From: Nitrosomonas sp.
Lineage (GTDB): Bacteria; Pseudomonadota; Gammaproteobacteria; Burkholderiales; Nitrosomonadaceae
NCBI GenBank assembly: GCA_024281995.1
Contig: JAMWZW010000001.1
Coordinates: 620,001-684,000, forward strand
Direction of reading: 5' to 3'
Length of the DNA: 64,000 nucleotides
Below are positions 59,632 through 64,000 of this stretch, piece after piece. The translations under genes and the position numbers were made by a program. How positions within the stretch are numbered: position 1 is the first letter of the stretch; the number at the start of each line of letters is the position of its first letter. Under the pieces are notes generated by a model, which was given only the letters and a program-made list of their open reading frames with translations, was not told where the DNA came from and made no database searches.

Positions 59632-60795
59632 ATGATTTCAGGTCTGGCTGAGCAGCTTCGAATTCGCGAGCAACAAGGGTTGCGGCGCATCCGGCAAGTT
59701 ATAACAAGTCCGCAAGCAAGCCATGTCGCTATTGATGGCCGGGATTATCTGGCTTTTTGCAGTAACGATTATTTGGGGCTTGCCAATCATCCGCACTTAA
59801 TCGAAACTGCTTGCGAAGGCGCGCATCATTATGGTGTCGGCGCAGGCGCGTCGCATCTCATCAATGGTCATTTCTCGGCACATCATGAGTTAGAGCAGGC
59901 GTTGGCCGAATTCAGCGGCTTTCCGCAAGCCTTACTATTTTCCACCGGTTATATGGCCAATATCGGTGCAGTCACGGCGTTAGCAGGGCGCGAAGATGTC
60001 ATTTTTGCCGACAAACTTAATCATGCGTCGCTGAATGACGCAGCGCTATTGTCGCGGGCGCGATTCATCCGTTATCCGCATTTGGATTTGGCAGCATTGG
60101 AAAAGCATTTGGCGGCGACCGATGCGCGGCGCAAGTTGGTTATTTCCGATGCAGTGTTCAGCATGGAAGGCGATATCGCGCCGATCCAACAGCTGGTAGC
60201 ATTGTGCGAACGTTACCGGGCGTTATTATTATTAGACGATGCGCATGGTTTTGGCGTGCTGGGGCAGCAGGGACGGGGTAGTTTATTCATGTTGAATCAG
60301 ACCACTAACCATTCTCCAAATATCGTGTACATGGCAACGCTGGGTAAAGCGGCTGGTGTGTTTGGCGCATTTATCGCGGCACAAGCTGAAATCATCGAAA
60401 CTTTGATTCAATCGGCGCGTAGCTATATCTATACCACCGCCACGCCGCCCTTGTTGTCGCATGCGTTGTTGGCGAGTCTCAAATTGATTGAACAAGACGA
60501 GTGGCGTCGAGGAGCTTTGGCGACGAACATTGCGCAATTGAAGGAAGGATTGCAATCGTTACCCTGGAAATTATTGCCGTCAAATACACCGATTCAGCCT
60601 TTATTGATTGGCGATAGTAATCAAGCCGTGCAGATCAGCCAGCGACTGCGGGAACAAGGATTGCTGGTGCCGGCGATTCGTCCGCCTACTGTGCCGCAAG
60701 GTGCAGCACGGCTGCGTATTTCGCTCTCGGCTGCACACCAGCCGCAAGATGTTACGCGCCTGACACAAGCATTGCAGGAATTGGCAGCGTCATGA
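59632..60795 (+). CDS. bioF: 8-amino-7-oxononanoate synthase
   Basis: A 387-residue PLP enzyme that condenses pimeloyl-ACP with alanine. It has the SNDYLGLANHP start, the GAGASHLINGHFSAHHELE region, the DDAHGFGVLG motif and the PLP lysine in ATLGKAAGVFG. It overlaps bioH by four bases. Confidence 0.97.
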   Translation: MISGLAEQLRIREQQGLRRIRQVITSPQASHVAIDGRDYLAFCSNDYLGLANHPHLIETACEGAHHYGVGAGASHLINGHFSAHHELEQALAEFSGFPQALLFSTGYMANIGAVTALAGREDVIFADKLNHASLNDAALLSRARFIRYPHLDLAALEKHLAATDARRKLVISDAVFSMEGDIAPIQQLVALCERYRALLLLDDAHGFGVLGQQGRGSLFMLNQTTNHSPNIVYMATLGKAAGVFGAFIAAQAEIIETLIQSARSYIYTTATPPLLSHALLASLKLIEQDEWRRGALATNIAQLKEGLQSLPWKLLPSNTPIQPLLIGDSNQAVQISQRLREQGLLVPAIRPPTVPQGAARLRISLSAAHQPQDVTRLTQALQELAAS

Positions 60796-61562
60796 CGCAG
60801 TTGTATGTTGAATCCATCGGCACGGGGCCGGATCTTGTGTTATTGCACGGCTGGGCGATGCACAGCGGTATTTGGGGCAGCGTGCGGGAGTCGCTGGCGC
60901 AGCGCTTCCGTCTGCATTTGATCGATTTGCCGGGACATGGTTTAAGTTCTTTCAGTGAACCCGGAACGCTAGATCATTGGGTTGAGGCCGTCAGCGCAAT
61001 GCTCCCGCAATGCTGCATGCTGGGCGGCTGGTCATTGGGCGGTCAGGTTGCGATGGAATTGGCATTGCGGCAACCGCAACGCATCGAGAAACTGGTGCTG
61101 ATCTCCACCACGCCGTGCTTTGCCAAGCGTGACAACTGGCAAGCAGGGATGGAGCACAAGTTGCTGCAATTGTTTCTGGAAAATCTTAAACTTAATTATG
61201 TTACGACGATCAATCGTTTCCTGACGTTGCAAATGAGTGGTGATCGCGATGCCAGCAGAATTTTGTCACAATTGCGCAAAAACTTCTTTCAGCGCGCCGA
61301 GCCCGATCCCGATGCCTTGCAAAAAGGCCTGAAAATTTTGCAACATAGCGATTTGCGCAATCGTATCGTGAACATCCAACAACCGGTTTTAATCGTGCAT
61401 GGCGAAAATGATGTGATCACGCATCCCGCTGCGGCCGATTGGATGCATCAGCAGTTGCCGCAATCGCAGTGCGTGAAGTTCGCGCATTGCGGCCATGCGC
61501 CATTTTTATCTTATCCTGAGCAATTTGTAGCTTACCTCAATGAATTCCAGACAAGTTCTTGA
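60792..61562 (+). CDS. bioH: Pimeloyl-ACP methyl ester carboxylesterase
   Basis: A 256-residue alpha/beta hydrolase. The oxyanion region LLHGWAMHSGIW, nucleophile elbow GWSLGG, acid in HGENDVIT and histidine in HCGHAPFLSYPEQF form the active site. It removes the methyl group to give pimeloyl-ACP for BioF. It overlaps bioC by 23 bases. Confidence 0.95.
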   Translation: MTQLYVESIGTGPDLVLLHGWAMHSGIWGSVRESLAQRFRLHLIDLPGHGLSSFSEPGTLDHWVEAVSAMLPQCCMLGGWSLGGQVAMELALRQPQRIEKLVLISTTPCFAKRDNWQAGMEHKLLQLFLENLKLNYVTTINRFLTLQMSGDRDASRILSQLRKNFFQRAEPDPDALQKGLKILQHSDLRNRIVNIQQPVLIVHGENDVITHPAAADWMHQQLPQSQCVKFAHCGHAPFLSYPEQFVAYLNEFQTSS

Positions 61563-62418
61563 TAAAAAACTATTGCGTGCTTCATTTGAACGCGCGGCGG
61601 ACAGTTATGACCAGGCAGCAGTATTGCAGCGTGAAATCAGCAATCGGATGCTGACGCGTCTGGAATACATCAAATACCAACCTGATGTGATTCTCGATGC
61701 TGGTAGTGGTACTGGTTATGGCAGCCAGCAATTGGCCAAACGCTATCCCAAAAGTCGATTAATTGCAATGGATATAGCCTGGGCGATGTTGTCGCATGCC
61801 CGGCCCAATACCGCTTGGTGGCAGCGCCTGCTACCGTTGCAGCAACACGCGAATTATGTGTGCGCCGATATTGAACAGTTCCCTATTCAAAACAACAGTG
61901 TCGGCATGATTTGGTCGAACCTTGCCCTGCAATGGTGCAACGATCTGCAGCAGACCTTTGCCGAAATGCACCGTATATTGCGTGCAGATGGTTTGTTGAT
62001 GTTCAGCACTTTTGGCCCGGATACCTTGAAAGAATTGCGCCAATCGTTTGCGAAAGCCGATTCGTACGATCACGTCAACCGTTTTGTCGACATGCACGAC
62101 ATCGGCGATCTGCTATTGAATAACCGTTTTTCTACCCCGGTTATGGATATGGAATACATCACATTGACGTATGATGACGTAATCAGTGTGATGCGCGACT
62201 TGAAAGCGATCGGCGCGCATAATGTCGTGCAAGGCCGGCGCCAGGGGTTGATGGGTAAAAAACACTGGCAGCAGGCCATTGATGCGTATGAAACGCTGCG
62301 CCGCGCCGGCAAACTGCCGGCCACTTTTGAAGTGGTGTACGGCCATGCTTGGAAACCGCGCGATCCTCGTTCGATACTGACGCCGGAAACGCGCCGGCAA
62401 TTGGGTTTGCCACCTTAA
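61540..62418 (+). CDS. bioC: Malonyl-ACP O-methyltransferase
   Basis: A 292-residue SAM methyltransferase that starts pimelate synthesis by methylating malonyl-ACP. SAM motif I is VILDAGSGTGYGSQQLA; FERAADSYDQAAVLQREI precedes it and IWSNLALQWCNDL follows, as in BioC. The start lies inside the end of bioH, indicating coupling; an alternative start slightly downstream is possible. Confidence 0.95.
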   Translation: MNSRQVLDKKLLRASFERAADSYDQAAVLQREISNRMLTRLEYIKYQPDVILDAGSGTGYGSQQLAKRYPKSRLIAMDIAWAMLSHARPNTAWWQRLLPLQQHANYVCADIEQFPIQNNSVGMIWSNLALQWCNDLQQTFAEMHRILRADGLLMFSTFGPDTLKELRQSFAKADSYDHVNRFVDMHDIGDLLLNNRFSTPVMDMEYITLTYDDVISVMRDLKAIGAHNVVQGRRQGLMGKKHWQQAIDAYETLRRAGKLPATFEVVYGHAWKPRDPRSILTPETRRQLGLPP

Positions 62419-62420
62419 GA

Positions 62421-63113
62421 ATGGGACGTGGCTACTTTGTGACCGGCACCGACACCGGAATTGGCAAAACCACTATTAGTTGCGCGTTGCTGCGTGCTTT
62501 TGCGGCGCAAGGTTTGCAAGCCATCGGCATGAAACCCATTGCGGCAGGCAGCGACAACGGCCAATGGCAGGATGTCGAGCAATTGCTCGCCGCCAGCAAT
62601 GTGGATGTGACTCGTGAACAAATCAATCCTTATGCCTTCGATACGCCGGTTTCCCCGCATATCGCCGCGCAACAAGCAGGTATGAAAATCGATCTGAGCG
62701 AAATTCAGCAGGCTTATCAGCAACTCAGTGATAAAGCGGATATTGTTATCGTCGAAGGCGCAGGTGGTTTCCTGGTTCCGATCAATGCGCTACAAACCGG
62801 TGCGGATTTGGCGCGCGCCCTGAATTTACCGGTAATCCTGGTAGTTGGTATGCGGCTGGGTTGCTTGAATCACGCACTGCTGACCGCGCAAGCAATCCGT
62901 GCTGCCGGTTTGACTCTAGCAGGCTGGGTGGCGAATTGCATCGATCCGCAGATGATGGTGCTGGAAGAAAATATTGCGACGCTGGAGCGGCGGTTGAATG
63001 GTCCGTTGCTGGGGATGGTGCCGTTTGATGTGAAGATGGATGCGCACAAAACTGCCGGCTTTATGGATGTTGTAAGATTAGTATGCCGTGGGAATGCTGT
63101 GTACTGTTTATGA
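62421..63113 (+). CDS. bioD: Dethiobiotin synthetase
   Basis: A 230-residue ATP-dependent enzyme that closes the ureido ring of dethiobiotin. P-loop GTDTGIGKTTISC, substrate region MKPIAAG and EGAGGFLVPI are intact. The ATG at 62421, two bases after the bioC stop, matches the family start (MGRGYFVTGTDTG); the upstream extension is shadow sequence in bioC. bioA is not in the operon. Confidence 0.96.
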   Translation: MGRGYFVTGTDTGIGKTTISCALLRAFAAQGLQAIGMKPIAAGSDNGQWQDVEQLLAASNVDVTREQINPYAFDTPVSPHIAAQQAGMKIDLSEIQQAYQQLSDKADIVIVEGAGGFLVPINALQTGADLARALNLPVILVVGMRLGCLNHALLTAQAIRAAGLTLAGWVANCIDPQMMVLEENIATLERRLNGPLLGMVPFDVKMDAHKTAGFMDVVRLVCRGNAVYCL

Positions 63114-63152
63114 TATATAACTTCGTTGTAGATTAATTACATATCGACTCTC

Positions 63153-63452
63153 ATGCCTGATAATAATCTGCACTATTGGTCCCACCACGTTACCCAGACC
63201 AGCAACGCCTTGGATCTCGAACCGGGTGTGTTTACCTGGAATGATCCGTGTAAAATCGCATTATCACTGAAGCATTCCGCTGAAAGTAGTCAGCGGCGCA
63301 AGGCCGAGCCGTTTGCGTCGGCAATGTCGATGCTGAATTTTTACATCAACCGGGCGGGGAAACATTTATCCGCGCAGCAGCGCGAGGTGTTGGAAAAAGC
63401 CAAGGATGAGCTGCGGGAATTGTATGGAAAACCGCGTGTCAATATTCGTTAG
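63153..63452 (+). CDS. DUF3175 family protein
   Basis: A 99-residue basic protein starting with YWSHHVTQTSNALDLEPGVFTW and containing SAMSMLNFYINRAGKHLSAQQREVLEKAKDELREL, the pattern of DUF3175. Function is unknown. It follows bioD by 39 bases and might be read through from the bio operon. Confidence 0.85.
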   Translation: MPDNNLHYWSHHVTQTSNALDLEPGVFTWNDPCKIALSLKHSAESSQRRKAEPFASAMSMLNFYINRAGKHLSAQQREVLEKAKDELRELYGKPRVNIR

Positions 63453-63475
63453 GGATTCGTTGAGCGACCCATATT

Positions 63476-63546
63476 TGTCATTGCGGATGAAGTAAGGGAT
63501 CTTCGTGAATCTACACTGCAGATTTCTTGCTATGCCCGAAATGACA
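63476..63546. repeat. Possible interspersed element with short inverted ends
   Basis: TGTCATTGCGG near 63476 and CCCGAAATGACA ending at 63546 are partly complementary (TGTCATT/AATGACA). The composition resembles small 'GTCATTGCGA...' interspersed repeats seen in many bacterial genomes. Only one copy is visible here, so this is tentative. Confidence 0.25.
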
Positions 63547-63614
63547 GGCATGCAGGGTTTTTGCTAGCATGCTAAATCTTGTTTATCAGTCATTATGAGT
63601 AGATTCGCCATTTC

Positions 63615-64000
63615 ATGAGTTATATCGATTTAACCTCTCATCAATTCAATTCGGAAAGCCATTGGGATCAGCCGCTAAACAGTTTAGATGTGCCGCCAGC
63701 ATGCGAGCTGGCATTGTTTGACCAGAACGGCTACGATCTGACCGGCTTGGAGCAGCGTTACGCTGAAGCCAATCTGACACCAGCGCATACTCACCGGGAG
63801 CACCGGCGTGCGCTAAAGGCACCGTGGTTTACGCAACCGGAGCGGGTCGAAGGCGCAGTATTGAATCACAGTCTGTTGTTTGAGCGCAAAGGCTATGCCG
63901 GGGAAGCATTGCGGCAATTGCAACGCTGGGCCAAAGAAAATCCATTGATTTACAAAATCATCCGCATCCGTCCGAAATGGGGGCTCGATTTCAGTATGGA
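63615..64000 (+). CDS. Conserved hypothetical protein (5' part)
   Basis: From an ATG at 63615 a frame stays open to the window end, giving 128 residues. The LNHSLLFERKGYAGEALRQL and IIRIRPKWGLDFSMD segments recall a conserved hypothetical family of betaproteobacteria and gammaproteobacteria. No catalytic motif is seen and the C-terminus is outside the window. Confidence 0.75.
   Translation, partial: MSYIDLTSHQFNSESHWDQPLNSLDVPPACELALFDQNGYDLTGLEQRYAEANLTPAHTHREHRRALKAPWFTQPERVEGAVLNHSLLFERKGYAGEALRQLQRWAKENPLIYKIIRIRPKWGLDFSM

Noticed and set aside
62349..62420. Longer BioD starting within bioC
   Set aside because: The extra residues are out-of-frame bioC sequence; the family start is at 62421.

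Overview
The window looks like a stretch of a betaproteobacterial chromosome, probably Nitrosomonadaceae (Nitrosomonas-like). That placement is inference: the gene families and their order are typical of beta/gammaproteobacteria (nadB-rpoE-rseA-rseB-mucD-lepA-lepB-DUF4845-rnc-era-pdxJ-acpS-nagZ, full System I ccmABCDEFGHI, mrcA facing pilMNOPQ, bioBFHCD). A PEP-CTERM protein, chromate genes and moderately AT-rich codon use fit that family. No rRNA, tRNA or CRISPR array was recognised.

Layout. Positions 1-2571 hold the tail of an unknown gene and a cytoplasm-start protein with seven FG-GAP repeats. 2834-8582 is a tripartite RND efflux operon (outer membrane factor, adaptor, pump). 8588-10095 is a nested mobile-element scar: a complete IS481-like element with terminal repeats and a 7-bp target duplication sits inside the roughly 290-bp remnant of an IS3-family element. 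10215-16047 is accessory: a FecR-like lipoprotein, a PEP-CTERM protein, chrA/chrB with a perfect 36-bp palindrome at the chrB start, and a secreted unknown. 16048-23678 runs on the minus strand: a PAS-GAF-GGDEF-EAL protein, a CNP1-like lipoprotein, an Fe-S oxidoreductase fused to DUF3501, a short rubrerythrin, and a large secreted unknown with a possible Cys-His-Asp arrangement.

23693-38274 is conserved core: NAD synthesis (nadB), the sigma-E envelope-stress module with its protease, then translation/secretion/RNA genes and pdxJ-acpS-nagZ, and lpdA. recO, common between era and pdxJ in related genomes, is absent there. 38345-41725 is a decaying island: a beta-carbonic anhydrase pseudogene is split by a degenerate IS5-like element whose removal restores the frame exactly, followed by a second, IS427-type element with a frameshifted transposase.

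41880-49285 encodes the complete cytochrome c maturation system, followed by a Bcp peroxiredoxin. 49800-57312 carries PBP1a and the type IV pilus alignment complex and secretin. 57320-58493 holds trmL and comF on the minus strand. 58624-63113 is a compact biotin operon (bioB, bioF, bioH, bioC, bioD), then a DUF3175 gene and a conserved hypothetical gene cut by the window end.

The main points for a second look are the nested and precisely delimited IS insertions, the chrB palindrome, the Fe-S/DUF3501 fusion next to rubrerythrin, the secreted 605-residue unknown, and a solitary sequence that matches a Cas12a-type direct repeat.
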